Source of the DNA: Desulfurococcales archaeon
GTDB lineage: Archaea; Thermoproteota; Thermoprotei_A; Sulfolobales; AG1
DNA: 32,137 bases
NCBI GenBank assembly: GCA_015521765.1
Contig: WANO01000068.1
Location: 1-32,137 of the forward strand
Reading direction: 5' to 3'
In this document: in pieces, positions 1 through 9,257 of the stretch
Layout: each line of letters starts with the position of its first letter
How positions within the stretch are numbered: the first letter of the stretch is position 1
The notes under the pieces: model-generated
What the model was told of the DNA's origin: nothing
Databases searched by the model: none
What the model saw: only the letters and a program-made list of their open reading frames with translations
Translations under genes and position numbers: made by a program

Positions 1-327
1 ATACAGATAATGTAATACATATCGCCACACTCTATTCAACGGAAAGATGAAAGCTTCTAATAGACAGCTCTGAATGTCTGTAATGCACACATACGTTAAT
101 AGTTAGGACTTCAGGACTATGAGTAGTACAACTATATAGAGCCCAAGAACACCTAAAACACAAAACATATAAATCAAATACATCGCTCCTATGGATTAAT
201 GATGGTGATGTTTTTGGGTTCTAGATATAGATTCCAGAATAGATGTGGCTGTTGGTCTGCTGGCTATATATTTTTATAAATAGTTATTTAAGAAATTATT
301 TTGGTAGATATGCGCGGTTGATGCCTC
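1..327. other. Gene-free stretch upstream of the moxR operon
   Basis: No credible reading frame is seen on either strand. The stretch holds a block at about 129-175 that is nearly identical to the promoter and start region of the coiled-coil gene at 23594 (see findings), an AT-rich segment, and the moxR TATA box near 270-283. On the minus strand the frame opened by the TTG at 131-129 stops after four codons, so no gene survives there. Confidence 0.6.
270..283 (+). promoter_or_regulatory. TATA box of the moxR operon
   Basis: An AT-rich motif (TTTTTATAAATAG) lies about 45-58 nt before the ATG at 328. Archaeal transcription usually starts 22-27 nt after TATA, which would leave a leader of roughly 25 nt. 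It is the only strong TATA candidate close to this five-gene operon. Confidence 0.5.
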
Positions 328-1260
328 ATGCTCTATAAGCTTATTTTCGATGAACTTGTGGCTAAGGAGATTCTGATCGAGAGGGAGCGCGAGATCAGAT
401 ATATCCTAAGCGCACTGCTTGCCAGGGGGCATATACTGCTTGAGGGTGTGCCCGGCGTAGCTAAGACAGCAACAGCTAAAGCTGTATCGAATCTTCTCGG
501 GCTTGAATTTAGGAGGGTTCAGATGACTCCTGATTTGCTGCCTAGCGATATTATTGGTGGCTATATATTTGATCAGAAGACGGGATCATTTGTGCTTAGG
601 AAGGGACCCATATTCACAAACATCCTGCTTGCTGACGAGATCAATAGGGCGAGCCCAAGAACGCAGAGCGCTCTGCTTGAGGCTATGCAGGAGAGGCAGG
701 TTACGATTGAGGGGAACACGTTCAGGCTCGAGGATCCGTTTATGGTTATAGCTACACAAAACCCCATTGAGTTCGAGGGCACATTTCCGCTTCCGGAGGC
801 TCAGCTGGATAGATTCCTAATTAAGGTCAGGGTTGATTACCCATCAACAAAGGGGTTTAGGGACCTGCTGAAGAAGATAGATCAGATAGAGCAGGCCCTA
901 AACACCCTGAAGCCTGTGGTCGGTAGAGAGGATGTGATTAAAGCTATATCTGAGGCCTCGAATGTCAGGGTTGATGACTCGATCCTGGAGTATATAGTTA
1001 ATATAGTTGAAAACACAAGGACCCATCCAGCAGTTAGGCTAGGGGGCTCGCCTAGAGCTGGTATAGCTATATTGAGGATCGCTAGGGCATGGGCCTATCT
1101 CGAGGGGAGGAACTACGTTATTCCAGACGATGTTAAGGCTGTGGCTGTTCCGGCTCTCTCCCATAGGATAATCCTGAAGCCTGAATACGAGATAGAGGGT
1201 GTATCTCAGGATAGGGTGATCCTTGACGTCCTCGCCAAGGTTCCTGTTCCGAGGCCCTAG
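328..1260 (+). CDS. MoxR-family AAA+ ATPase
   Basis: A full-length MoxR ATPase (310 aa). Seen directly: Walker A GVPGVAKT (about residues 40-47), Walker B LLADEINR (about 100-107), sensor 1 ATQNP (about 142-146), and the MoxR-typical [13 protein letters not shown] (about 151-163), followed by a helical lid domain. MoxR ATPases are cytosolic hexameric chaperone-like ATPases, usually encoded with DUF58 proteins and thought to help mature or insert partner proteins. A stop codon just upstream in frame (319-321) makes ATG 328 the first usable start. It leads a tightly packed set with DUF4129-like, polytopic, DUF4350-like and DUF58 genes, so it probably acts on one of those products. The substrate is unknown. 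Confidence 0.93.
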   Translation: MLYKLIFDELVAKEILIEREREIRYILSALLARGHILLEGVPGVAKTATAKAVSNLLGLEFRRVQMTPDLLPSDIIGGYIFDQKTGSFVLRKGPIFTNILLADEINRASPRTQSALLEAMQERQVTIEGNTFRLEDPFMVIATQNPIEFEGTFPLPEAQLDRFLIKVRVDYPSTKGFRDLLKKIDQIEQALNTLKPVVGREDVIKAISEASNVRVDDSILEYIVNIVENTRTHPAVRLGGSPRAGIAILRIARAWAYLEGRNYVIPDDVKAVAVPALSHRIILKPEYEIEGVSQDRVILDVLAKVPVPRP

Positions 1261-2527
1261 ACCCAAACCAATACATCTCTCTCTGCTTCCCTGTATATTA
1301 GCTCTACTCATAGCTGGCTACCCGATTGCGTATGCTCAGCAGCAGCCCGGGCTATTCGAGAACATCACAATCAAGAACTATAAGGGTCTCCACAGCTATG
1401 GCTATGGAGAGCTTATATCTCTGCTGGAGGGCTTCAACGTCACCGATCTAAACTTTCTTCTCAACCTAACGGCGCTGGCCAATTCTGTCCCCGCCAGCGA
1501 TTTGGAGAGGTATAGCGAAACATATAGCCAGCTCGCATCATGTGATACGCTATCCTGCGTTGTTGAGAATGGCTCCGTCTCTAGCGATCTCATGGATCTA
1601 GCCCTCAACATCAGGGATCTAGATCAGTACCCATCGCTATACGAAGACACACAGCTAACTCTATCGTTGAGCGAGCTAAATATCGGTGGTCTCCAGTATA
1701 TCCTTAATGATCCCGAACTGTTTTCGGTAATAGCGGAGCTATACTCCAAGGGCCAGGTTAGCGAGTCTGACATTAGATCGGCATTCGATCTATTTAAATC
1801 GCTCTATAGCGGTGGGGAGATAAGTTATAGACAGTATATGGCTGCCCTAGAACTTTTAAGGAGGCTTGCCGATGCCAGGGGGATGGAGGATCTATCTAGA
1901 GAGATAGACTCGGAGATGCTGAACGCCTTTAACGATAGAACACAGATAAAGAGGCTTCTTGAGGGTCTCAGCTACCTTAAAGATCTAAGACTGCAGGAGG
2001 GGGAGTTATCCCAGCAGGTTGGGCAGAATCAACAGATTTCGGGGTTTAAAGTGGATTCAATACCCAAGGAGTTTCCCATTCAGCAAGCAATAGAGTCTGT
2101 GTCCCAGCCGGGAATGGGGCTTCCAGGGCTTGACTTCTCGGCGATGTCTAACCTGTTTTCCTCTGAGGCCGTTAGGAACACGCTGATCTATATCTCTATA
2201 GCTGTTGGCCTCATTATAGTTCTAGTATACTACAGCAGGATTCATAGAGCAATTACAGCTGCGGTTTCTCAGCCCAGGATCGCTGTTAGATCGATCTATA
2301 CGGTACCAAGCGACATAGATGTCGGCGTGGTTAAAAGGTATTGGGATAGTGTTAGGAAGCTGTCTAGAAAGATCCCTATATCGGATAGCGATACTCATAG
2401 GGAGTATCTTGAGAAGATCTCGAGGAGTATGGGAGAGATCCAGTGGTTCAAAGACCTAACATATCTATATGAGAAAGTTAGATTCGGACACATGAATATA
2501 GGTGTGGAAGAAGAGAGGAGCCGGTGA
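1223..2527 (+). CDS. Secreted/membrane-anchored protein with DUF4129-like C-terminus
   Basis: 434 aa from a TTG that lies inside the 3' end of moxR (38-nt overlap). The start is supported by GGTGATCC directly before it, a good match to the 16S anti-Shine-Dalgarno. After a short basic stretch there is a signal-peptide-like hydrophobic segment ending in AYA-QQQ (about residue 38), then a polar, helix-rich exported region, one transmembrane helix ([17 protein letters not shown], about 317-335), and a cytosolic tail. The tail reads THREYLEK...[14 protein letters not shown], resembling the DUF4129 domain often found in MoxR/DUF58 clusters. Domain assignment is inferred from this motif and the context; the function is unknown. 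Confidence 0.75.
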   Translation: MTSSPRFLFRGPRPKPIHLSLLPCILALLIAGYPIAYAQQQPGLFENITIKNYKGLHSYGYGELISLLEGFNVTDLNFLLNLTALANSVPASDLERYSETYSQLASCDTLSCVVENGSVSSDLMDLALNIRDLDQYPSLYEDTQLTLSLSELNIGGLQYILNDPELFSVIAELYSKGQVSESDIRSAFDLFKSLYSGGEISYRQYMAALELLRRLADARGMEDLSREIDSEMLNAFNDRTQIKRLLEGLSYLKDLRLQEGELSQQVGQNQQISGFKVDSIPKEFPIQQAIESVSQPGMGLPGLDFSAMSNLFSSEAVRNTLIYISIAVGLIIVLVYYSRIHRAITAAVSQPRIAVRSIYTVPSDIDVGVVKRYWDSVRKLSRKIPISDSDTHREYLEKISRSMGEIQWFKDLTYLYEKVRFGHMNIGVEEERSR

Positions 2528-3699
2528 TCGGGCGCTTGGTTAATTTATCTAGAATCACCTTAGAGATCATACCGAGGGTAGGGGCATTCCTAGCCTTTGG
2601 GGAGGTCCTCCCACTGTTCTACAGCGAGATACTGTCTCTATCAGCCATATACAGGCTAGTCGACAATATACTTCAATTCAGCTTGCTCGAGATCATTATT
2701 TCAGCAACACTGATCGGGTATATAGCAACTGGTTTAATATCTATAGCGCTGGGGTCCCCGATATCGTTCATACTAGCCCTATTATTCAAGCTGCTATCCC
2801 TTAGGGGAGATATATCTCTGCTCTCCAACGCGTCGATCCTGGCGGGTTTAGTCCTGGTATTTATGAGTACCGTTATAAGGCTTGGGTACAGACCCAACCA
2901 GGGTGCCTCAATTAGGTTCAGGGGCTCGAAAACCTATACAGCAGTCTCCACCCTCATAGTTGTTTTCTTCGTGTTCAGCGTGGCTATATATGGGTCATTC
3001 TATATAGCATCATTCATCACAGCCTACAATATAGAGGTGGCTAATATATACTTGAAGCCTCTGATGGATTTCCTATTTGTGAACCCTATAGGTAGATTCA
3101 TAGTAATCAGCGTATTCATTGTATACATATATACAGCCCTAAGGAACCTGGGCTCAGCAATAGCCCTATATACATCTCCAAGCAGGAAGCTAGCGGTCTC
3201 GGAGCTGTCCATAGCCGGAGAGCTAGATAGTAGCTATGCGGTTCCATTCAAGTTCATGATTTCACTAGCTTTCTCCGCTCTTGTTTCTCCGCCTCTATTC
3301 TATATCGCTAGAAGGTCTCTTTCGCTCGTCAATATAGATCTGTCGTCTGTATCCCAGGCCATATACTCGTATACGGGGTTCAATATATCTGCATCAGCTA
3401 TAGAGGGGGGACTGGCCCTCCTAATATTCATGGTGTTTTGGATACTCTACCCAAGGCTATTTAGATCGGTTGTTGGCAGGGGATTAGTCGCTGAGGGGAG
3501 CGGTAGAAGCATAGTTGTTTTGGTATTAACCATAGTTATTGTTTACGGCGCCTCATACTATATGGGGCTGGTTTCATCCGACAACCCCCTTGAGCTAAGG
3601 GGTTTGGATGAGCATGTTTCATCGATAGCTTTAAGCTTCTACACATATATCTATTCATTCCTGGAGATATTCCCCCAGCTTCTCGGGTTTGCACCGTAG
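2524..3699 (+). CDS. Polytopic membrane protein of the MoxR/DUF58 operon
   Basis: 391 aa, starting at a GTG that overlaps the previous stop (GTGA) with GAGGAG a few bases before it, so translational coupling is likely. I see roughly nine to ten hydrophobic segments along the whole length and few polar stretches, no catalytic motif and no recognised family signature. Position suggests it belongs to the membrane complex served by the MoxR ATPase, occupying the slot that other MoxR clusters fill with a multi-spanning protein. Function unknown. Confidence 0.75.
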   Translation: MIGRLVNLSRITLEIIPRVGAFLAFGEVLPLFYSEILSLSAIYRLVDNILQFSLLEIIISATLIGYIATGLISIALGSPISFILALLFKLLSLRGDISLLSNASILAGLVLVFMSTVIRLGYRPNQGASIRFRGSKTYTAVSTLIVVFFVFSVAIYGSFYIASFITAYNIEVANIYLKPLMDFLFVNPIGRFIVISVFIVYIYTALRNLGSAIALYTSPSRKLAVSELSIAGELDSSYAVPFKFMISLAFSALVSPPLFYIARRSLSLVNIDLSSVSQAIYSYTGFNISASAIEGGLALLIFMVFWILYPRLFRSVVGRGLVAEGSGRSIVVLVLTIVIVYGASYYMGLVSSDNPLELRGLDEHVSSIALSFYTYIYSFLEIFPQLLGFAP

Positions 3700-3714
3700 A
3701 TTGCGGGGATATGT

Positions 3715-5139
3715 ATGCTCGGGGCTGAAGCAGGAAAACAGAGGCTCACGAAGATCGTGCCCACAGTAATGGTAGCCCTACTCCTGTTTATAGGTCTCGT
3801 TGCGGTTCTCGAGAGGGGACCTCCAGCGGTTCTAGTGTATTCCGGTGCATCGCCTTATAATACGGGTTCTCTGGGGACCTCCAAGCTCTATGGAATAGTT
3901 AGTGATAGGTATGAGAACACGTTTGTTGTTGGGGACTGGGGCAGGTTTCTATCTAGCCCTATCGAGTGCGAGGGTGCAGTAGTGGTTATTATATCGCCCG
4001 AATACCCCTATACATCAAGCGAGGCCCAGGCTATAGGGGATTTCCTGGCTAGATGCAGTTCGCCCGGTATAGTTGTTGCTGATGAGTCGGGGAACAGCAA
4101 CGCGGTTTTATCGGCTATAGGTGTCGGTGTAGGGATTGAGGGAGGCTCAAGAATACTGGATCCTGATACACTTCTCCCCTATCCCGAGGCTCTGTTTTCG
4201 TCTCAATGGTTCAGTGGTGAGGTTGTGCTAGACATCCCGGCTAGTTTGTCGCTTGGTTTCTCGGGCTATGATGTTGTTGGTGTTGTACCGCGGGGGGTTA
4301 TAGTATATAACGGCTCCGGGAACGCTGTTTCGAGAAGCGATATCCCTATAGCCGTAACGGGTTCTGTGGGCGATATACGCTTTCTCATTGTTGGAGATGG
4401 ATCCATATTTCTCAATCAGGCCTTTGACAGTGGTGCGTGGAGGCTTATAGCTGGCTTTATCGATGATGTGTGTAGCGATCGTGAATGCATGGTTATTTTT
4501 GATGGGAGCAAGTTTGAGGCTCTAGATCCCTTATCCTATCTAGATAATCCTGAGCTGGCTGACCCGACGGCTATCCTTACACCCACTTTCCTGGCGAGCC
4601 TGATAACTAGGCTTGTGCATCCAGCCACATGGCTTCCTCCGGCTGTTGCGTGGGTTAACGATTATGTGTCCCATATCCTTAATGTAGATCAGGCCGTTAT
4701 AGTTATAGCCACGATCATCTCTGCCCTCATACTAGGATCTATAATAATGTCTAGAAGCCCGGTATCGGTTAGGGATACAAGGATTGAGGATGTTGTTGAG
4801 AGAGATCCTATAGCCCTCGAGTCCCTGATGAGATCCATTGTTAAACGCGAGTTTAAAGCTGATAAAAGCGATTTTCGCAGGTTCTACGATATGCTTAACC
4901 AGCTGTTTTCGAGCGTTGTTGGTGTCGGGCTAAACGATCCTAGGCTCAAGGATATATTTGTTTCCAGAGGCGTCGAGGGTGAGAAAGCGGAAAGGTTTAT
5001 TTCGAGGATGAATAAGCTTTATAGGAGATCTATGAGGCGTATCGGTCTACCCCTAATAGTTAACTGGTCTAAAGAGCTGGTTAAGCTGTCTCAGGAGGCT
5101 ATCGATATTTTCGAGGCTTTAGGTGCTAAGAGGATTTAA
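3715..5139 (+). CDS. DUF4350-like membrane protein
   Basis: 474 aa. One transmembrane helix at the N-terminus (about residues 14-32), an exported alpha/beta domain of about 280 residues, a second helix (AVIVIATIISALILGSIIM, about 322-341) and a basic cytosolic C-terminal domain of about 130 residues. The exported part (GTSKLYGIVSDRY, then VVVIISPEYPYTSSEAQAIGDFLARC and a later FLIVGDGSIFLNQ) resembles DUF4350, a glutamine-amidotransferase-like fold commonly encoded beside moxR and DUF58 genes. Assignment is by motif pattern plus context. The start is ATG 3715, 15 nt after the preceding stop. No catalytic Cys-His pair is obvious, so a binding or scaffold role is as likely as an enzyme. Confidence 0.7.
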   Translation: MLGAEAGKQRLTKIVPTVMVALLLFIGLVAVLERGPPAVLVYSGASPYNTGSLGTSKLYGIVSDRYENTFVVGDWGRFLSSPIECEGAVVVIISPEYPYTSSEAQAIGDFLARCSSPGIVVADESGNSNAVLSAIGVGVGIEGGSRILDPDTLLPYPEALFSSQWFSGEVVLDIPASLSLGFSGYDVVGVVPRGVIVYNGSGNAVSRSDIPIAVTGSVGDIRFLIVGDGSIFLNQAFDSGAWRLIAGFIDDVCSDRECMVIFDGSKFEALDPLSYLDNPELADPTAILTPTFLASLITRLVHPATWLPPAVAWVNDYVSHILNVDQAVIVIATIISALILGSIIMSRSPVSVRDTRIEDVVERDPIALESLMRSIVKREFKADKSDFRRFYDMLNQLFSSVVGVGLNDPRLKDIFVSRGVEGEKAERFISRMNKLYRRSMRRIGLPLIVNWSKELVKLSQEAIDIFEALGAKRI

Positions 5140-5162
5140 ACCCTTAGTGGGTGTGTGGATAC

Positions 5163-6500
5163 ATGTCTCTAGGGAGGATGTCTGGGGATGCGGTCCAGGT
5201 ATACTCTACGTCGAGGGCTAAAAGCATAATTATGGTTGCGGCCTTCGCTGTAGCTATAGGCATATTTATAGATCCTAGAGCTCTGGGTATAGGGCTCACC
5301 CTGATAATTCTCGTTGTTGCTGTAGAGCTGTATGTTAGGCTTGCCATATCACTGCTTACTAGATCAGCTGTTAGGGTATCAACAAAGGTGGGTATCGAGG
5401 GCAGAGACTCCCAGGTTATTTTCGTTATATGCAACAGCTCCTTTATCCCGATTGCCTTTGTCGAGATCTCACTCGAGTATCCAGAGTACTTAAGGCTTGT
5501 GAAGGGGTCCCGTGGAGGGATAACGCTCATACCCCCTAGAGGCTGTATAGAGTACTCCGTGTGGTTCGCTGGTAGGGCTGGCATGCATAGGATTGGGCCT
5601 TTGAGGGTTGTTGTTAGGGATCCTTTTGGTTTATTTAGGAGCTCTGTCTTCAGGATAGATGTCTATGCATACCTCAAGATCTACCCCAAGATCCAGCCGA
5701 TAGATATGGCTGGTCTATCTATATACACGAGAAGCGTGGGGATCACCAGGTCGAGGAAACCGGGCTACGGCAACGAGTTCTATGGGGTGAGGCAATATAG
5801 GGAGGGTGATGAGGTTAGAAAGATCCACTGGCTAAGAACCTTGAAGCATGGGAAGCTAATCATTAAGGAGATGGAGCAGGAGACATCTCTACATATATTC
5901 TATCTTATACTTGCGTCGGGCCAGATGTTTATGGGGCCCTACTACAACGCCCCATACGAGCATATAGCCCGCATCGTCTCCTCGGTTGCGCTCTATACAG
6001 CAAGAAGAGGGGATTTTATAGGTGGTGCTGTGGTCAATTCAGAAGGTATGAGGTATACTAGGCTCTATAGGGGTTGGGAGGGCTATAGGAGGATCCAGAA
6101 GCTTGTAGCTGAGACCCTTTTCTCCCCAAGCAATAAAGCCCTGAACATCGATTCGGATCGCGTGCTGAAGCTTGTTTCAGGAATTCTTCCAAGAGAGAGA
6201 AATCTAGTAATGATCTTCACTACTTCCCAGGGTGTTTCAAGGGATCTAGTGATCAATATATATAGAGGGCTAGTATCGCTGAGGAACCTGGCTTACGTTA
6301 TAGTCCCTATACAGGCCCTATATGAGGCGATTGAGCTACCTAAGTGGGCTAGACTAGTGTTCAGGTTGAAGGCTTCTGAGAGGCTTGAGTCTGAATTCAA
6401 GTATGTTAAGGATTTGAGAAGCTATGGCGTTAGAACTTTGGCTCTAGACCCGTCTAATGCTGTCTCGGAGCTTATGAGGATTATAGCCTCCACGCTATGA
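5163..6500 (+). CDS. DUF58 domain protein
   Basis: The last gene of the MoxR operon. Two hydrophobic segments near the N-terminus (about residues 20-60) are followed by a beta-rich region and then the DUF58 core: GYGNEFYGVRQYREGDEVRKIHW, with KLIIKEMEQE just after, followed by a vWA-like alpha/beta region. DUF58 proteins are the usual partners of MoxR ATPases; their biochemical role is not established. The ORF track starts at GTG 5151; I prefer ATG 5163, since no convincing ribosome site precedes the GTG. A further ATG at 5178 has AGGGAGG directly against it, too close to serve well. The stop overlaps the convergent permease gene by 6 nt. Confidence 0.9.
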   Translation: MSLGRMSGDAVQVYSTSRAKSIIMVAAFAVAIGIFIDPRALGIGLTLIILVVAVELYVRLAISLLTRSAVRVSTKVGIEGRDSQVIFVICNSSFIPIAFVEISLEYPEYLRLVKGSRGGITLIPPRGCIEYSVWFAGRAGMHRIGPLRVVVRDPFGLFRSSVFRIDVYAYLKIYPKIQPIDMAGLSIYTRSVGITRSRKPGYGNEFYGVRQYREGDEVRKIHWLRTLKHGKLIIKEMEQETSLHIFYLILASGQMFMGPYYNAPYEHIARIVSSVALYTARRGDFIGGAVVNSEGMRYTRLYRGWEGYRRIQKLVAETLFSPSNKALNIDSDRVLKLVSGILPRERNLVMIFTTSQGVSRDLVINIYRGLVSLRNLAYVIVPIQALYEAIELPKWARLVFRLKASERLESEFKYVKDLRSYGVRTLALDPSNAVSELMRIIASTL

Positions 6501-7274
6501 TGTGAGGTTTCTTAGATACAGCTTCCCGCCGATCAGGGTTATAACCACGCTTATAACCGCTATCTTAATGATCGATAGCTGGGGATCTATATCCACAAAG
6601 AGGTTATCGGTGAAAACCCATCTATATACGCCTGCAGCAAGAGACACTGGGTTATTCACCATTAGCTGGTAGAGCGGGTAGGGGAGGTACTCTCTGATCA
6701 GCTTATCGGGGTAGAATACGTTTGAGAAGAAGAATAGAAGGAAGTATGTGAAGCTCCTCATAGTTGCTTGGAGATCGAAGCTCCTCACAGCGGTCGATAT
6801 AGTTATTGATAGACCAGACATCGCTATGGTTAGAAGCACTGATGTGGCCAGGAGATAAGGGATCTTCCATGATGGTGGGACCCCCTCAATAATAAACAGC
6901 AGCGCTATAAAGGGTATCTGGTATATCAGCCCCCTAACTGAGCCGCCGATTATTCTGCCTGCCGCTAGCTGGAGCCTGGTTATGGGCAGTGTGAGGAGGT
7001 ACTGGGTATACTGTCTTCTAACCTCAACGCCAACCTCTCTTCCTATCGAGAATGCTGATGCGAAGATCGCTATAGCAGCTATTCCCGGCGCGATAAATCT
7101 GAAGTAGTCCGGAATATAGCTTCTATTAACGATATTGTTGAATATTAGGGCGAATATGAATAGATCGGTTAGATTCATGCTTATTAATCCAGCAAGCCAC
7201 CATCTATACTTCCAGAACCTCTGGAGGTCCCTTAGGGCTATTACTATTGTCCCTCTACCTATTAAGCTCATCAT
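6495..7274 (-). CDS. ABC-2 type transporter permease (second permease)
   Basis: 259 aa integral membrane protein with about six hydrophobic helices and the typical ABC-2 C-terminal pattern (FYPDKLIREYLPYPLYQLMVNNP, then R in GVYRWVF), where an NP follows the amphipathic loop. ABC-2 permeases pair with a DrrA-type ATPase to export drugs, lipids or polysaccharides, or to extrude small molecules. The start overlaps the stop of the upstream permease by 4 nt, so the two are co-translated. Together with the gene at 7271 it probably forms a heterodimeric channel. Substrate unknown. Its 3' end overlaps the DUF58 gene by 6 nt tail to tail. Confidence 0.85.
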   Translation of the reverse strand: MMSLIGRGTIVIALRDLQRFWKYRWWLAGLISMNLTDLFIFALIFNNIVNRSYIPDYFRFIAPGIAAIAIFASAFSIGREVGVEVRRQYTQYLLTLPITRLQLAAGRIIGGSVRGLIYQIPFIALLFIIEGVPPSWKIPYLLATSVLLTIAMSGLSITISTAVRSFDLQATMRSFTYFLLFFFSNVFYPDKLIREYLPYPLYQLMVNNPVSLAAGVYRWVFTDNLFVDIDPQLSIIKIAVISVVITLIGGKLYLRNLTS

Positions 7275-8089
7275 TTCCAGCCGCCACCCTCTACTTTCTT
7301 CTCAATAAGAAGGATCGTTAGGGACGAAAGCCCTATAGAGAATCCGAGAATATACATGGCCATAGATAAGGGATCAGATATTGTTATATACCTGAAGTCC
7401 TCGAAGAAGAAGAACACTCTAATAAGATCGGTTATGTGCGACAGGGGGTTAACTATAGCTGCATAGTAGTATGGCTGGAAAACGCTCAATACGACTGCTG
7501 GATAGAATATTGTGCTCAGCCTCAGCAGGAGAGCGTCTATGATCCCGAACAGGATATCGGTAACATCACCCGATTTAGCGAAGAGGACTATAGAGGCTGC
7601 GAGGCCGACCACACCTATAGAGAATAGCAGGGCCCCGAACATAGATATAAGTATTGCTACTACATTGTATACTCCAAGCATGAATACAACAAACGCGAAC
7701 ATTGGGAGGGTATATATGAAGCTTGCTATACCCCCACCTATGCTTCTCCCTATAGCTAGAATCTTTCTCTTTATTGGTAGCGACAGCTGGTACTCTATAA
7801 TTCCCTCCTCAAACTCCTCAGCTATCTCGTAGCCTCTGAAGAGCGCTATTGAGAACAGTATCGATGTGTAGACTCCGAAAAGATAGAATTGATAATAGTT
7901 GAATTCGGTAAACCCTCTTCTCACGGCTACGAGGCTAGAGATCAGAACAGCAAATATAGATACCTGGATAATGAACCACGAGAACCTCATGAGCAGAAAG
8001 AATCTGTATCTGGCTATCTTTCTTATGTCCCAGAGAATAACTAGGTAGAGCTGTCTCATAGCCCCCAGCAGGCTGTCCGGGTTTCCCAC
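7271..8089 (-). CDS. ABC-2 type transporter permease (first permease)
   Basis: 272 aa with about six transmembrane helices and an ABC-2 C-terminal motif (IVNPLSHITDLIRVFFFF). It contains EEFEEGIIEYQLSLPIKRK, equivalent to the sequence EVRRQYTQYLLTLPITRLQ in the neighbouring permease, so the two permeases are paralogues, probably from an ancient duplication. The gene starts at the very nucleotide where the ATPase gene ends (8089). It likely forms the membrane part of an exporter together with its neighbour. Confidence 0.85.
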   Translation of the reverse strand: MGNPDSLLGAMRQLYLVILWDIRKIARYRFFLLMRFSWFIIQVSIFAVLISSLVAVRRGFTEFNYYQFYLFGVYTSILFSIALFRGYEIAEEFEEGIIEYQLSLPIKRKILAIGRSIGGGIASFIYTLPMFAFVVFMLGVYNVVAILISMFGALLFSIGVVGLAASIVLFAKSGDVTDILFGIIDALLLRLSTIFYPAVVLSVFQPYYYAAIVNPLSHITDLIRVFFFFEDFRYITISDPLSMAMYILGFSIGLSSLTILLIEKKVEGGGWK

Positions 8090-9093
8090 TACTGTGTCGC
8101 CTCTAGCGTGGCTCCTGTATAGTAGAAGAACACGTCGTCTAGTGTGGGTTCTTTCATAAGGATCTTTCTGATCTTTATGTTGTTTCTGGTGAATATATCT
8201 ATCGCTTTAGCCAGCTTCTCCTCACCTTTATTAACGTAGATCTTTATTACGTTAGTGTCTTTGTTTATCTTTCTCGCCTGAAGCTCCCTAGATAAAGTCT
8301 CCAGCAGGGGAGTGCTTATGGAGCCCTCGAACATAACCTCTATAATATCTCCACCGGGTATTGTGTCCTTAAGATATTCTGGGGTCCCCACAGCTTTTAG
8401 CCTGCCTTTATATATGATCGCTATCCGATCGCTCAGCTGTTCAGCCTCAGACATATCGTTTGTTGCTACTATTATGGTTGATCCCGCCTTCCTGAGCTCT
8501 TTAATCATGTTCCAAACCATATGCTTGGTAACAACATCCAGCTGGGCTGTTGGCTCATCGAATATAGCTAGCTTGGGCCTCTGGATAAACACTTTGGCCA
8601 GCTCAACCTTCTTCTTGTTTCCCCCGCTGAGCTCGGATATCATTTTATTTCTATACTCCCAGATCCCGAGAGTCTCCATAACATCCTTAACCACCTCTCT
8701 AGCCCTCTGCTTGCTGTAGCCCACAACCCTAGCATGCCACATCAGTAGCTCATGCACCTTATCCACCCATAGAGCCTTTGGCTCCTGGAACGCTATACCA
8801 ATATATCTCCTGACCTCGTCTCCATGGGTGGTTACGCTCCTTCCGAAAACATATATATCCCCCGATGTCGGCCTATATACAGTGGCTATAGTCATCATAG
8901 TTGTAGACTTGCCCGAGCCGTTAGGCCCTAGAAAACCGAATATTTCGCCCGAGCATATCTCGAGGGATAGGTTATCTACAGCTACGGTTTTCCCAAACCT
9001 CTTTGTGAAGTTAACTATTTCTACTGCCGCACCGTTGTCTGGGCACCCGCCTGTCTCTATATCGTTGTTTTCGTTATCTGTGTGTTTAATTAT
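8089..9093 (-). CDS. ABC transporter ATP-binding protein, start codon unresolved
   Basis: The ORF track begins this gene at ATG 8898, but that would delete the Walker A motif. The same frame stays open upstream to a stop at 9103-9105 and encodes VEIVNFTKRFGKTVAVDNLS and GFLGPNGSGKSTTMMTI, a perfect DrrA-type N-terminus with Walker A GPNGSGKST. No ATG, GTG or TTG exists in that extension; ATA/ATT codons (9093-9088, 9060-9058, 9018-9016) are the near-cognate candidates. I drew the gene to the first of these. Other motifs: signature LSGGNKKKVELAK (N for the usual Q/E), Walker B LAIFDEPTAQLD, and VATNDMSEAEQ where the H-loop His is Asn. The C-terminal extension is typical of DrrA-type exporters. 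It forms an operon with the two ABC-2 permeases. Confidence 0.85.
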   Translation of the reverse strand: MIKHTDNENNDIETGGCPDNGAAVEIVNFTKRFGKTVAVDNLSLEICSGEIFGFLGPNGSGKSTTMMTIATVYRPTSGDIYVFGRSVTTHGDEVRRYIGIAFQEPKALWVDKVHELLMWHARVVGYSKQRAREVVKDVMETLGIWEYRNKMISELSGGNKKKVELAKVFIQRPKLAIFDEPTAQLDVVTKHMVWNMIKELRKAGSTIIVATNDMSEAEQLSDRIAIIYKGRLKAVGTPEYLKDTIPGGDIIEVMFEGSISTPLLETLSRELQARKINKDTNVIKIYVNKGEEKLAKAIDIFTRNNIKIRKILMKEPTLDDVFFYYTGATLEATQ

Positions 9094-9220
9094 TTTAAAA
9101 CCCTAGCTATTTTTCTTAATTCAAGGAAAATATTTTTGACCGGTACATGGTTATAGCTAAAGTTATTATCAGGTATATACATAAAAAATATTTTATTGAA
9201 GCTAAATATTGCGGTAGCTA

Positions 9221-9230
9221 GATATATAAT
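9221..9230 (+). promoter_or_regulatory. TATA box of the methyltransferase gene
   Basis: GATATATAAT lies about 30 nt before ATG 9258, and GGAGGG at 9247-9252 lies 5 nt before that ATG. The spacing fits a short-leader archaeal promoter with a ribosome site. Confidence 0.5.
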
Positions 9231-9257
9231 AGGTATGTACTTTAGTGGAGGGTGTAT

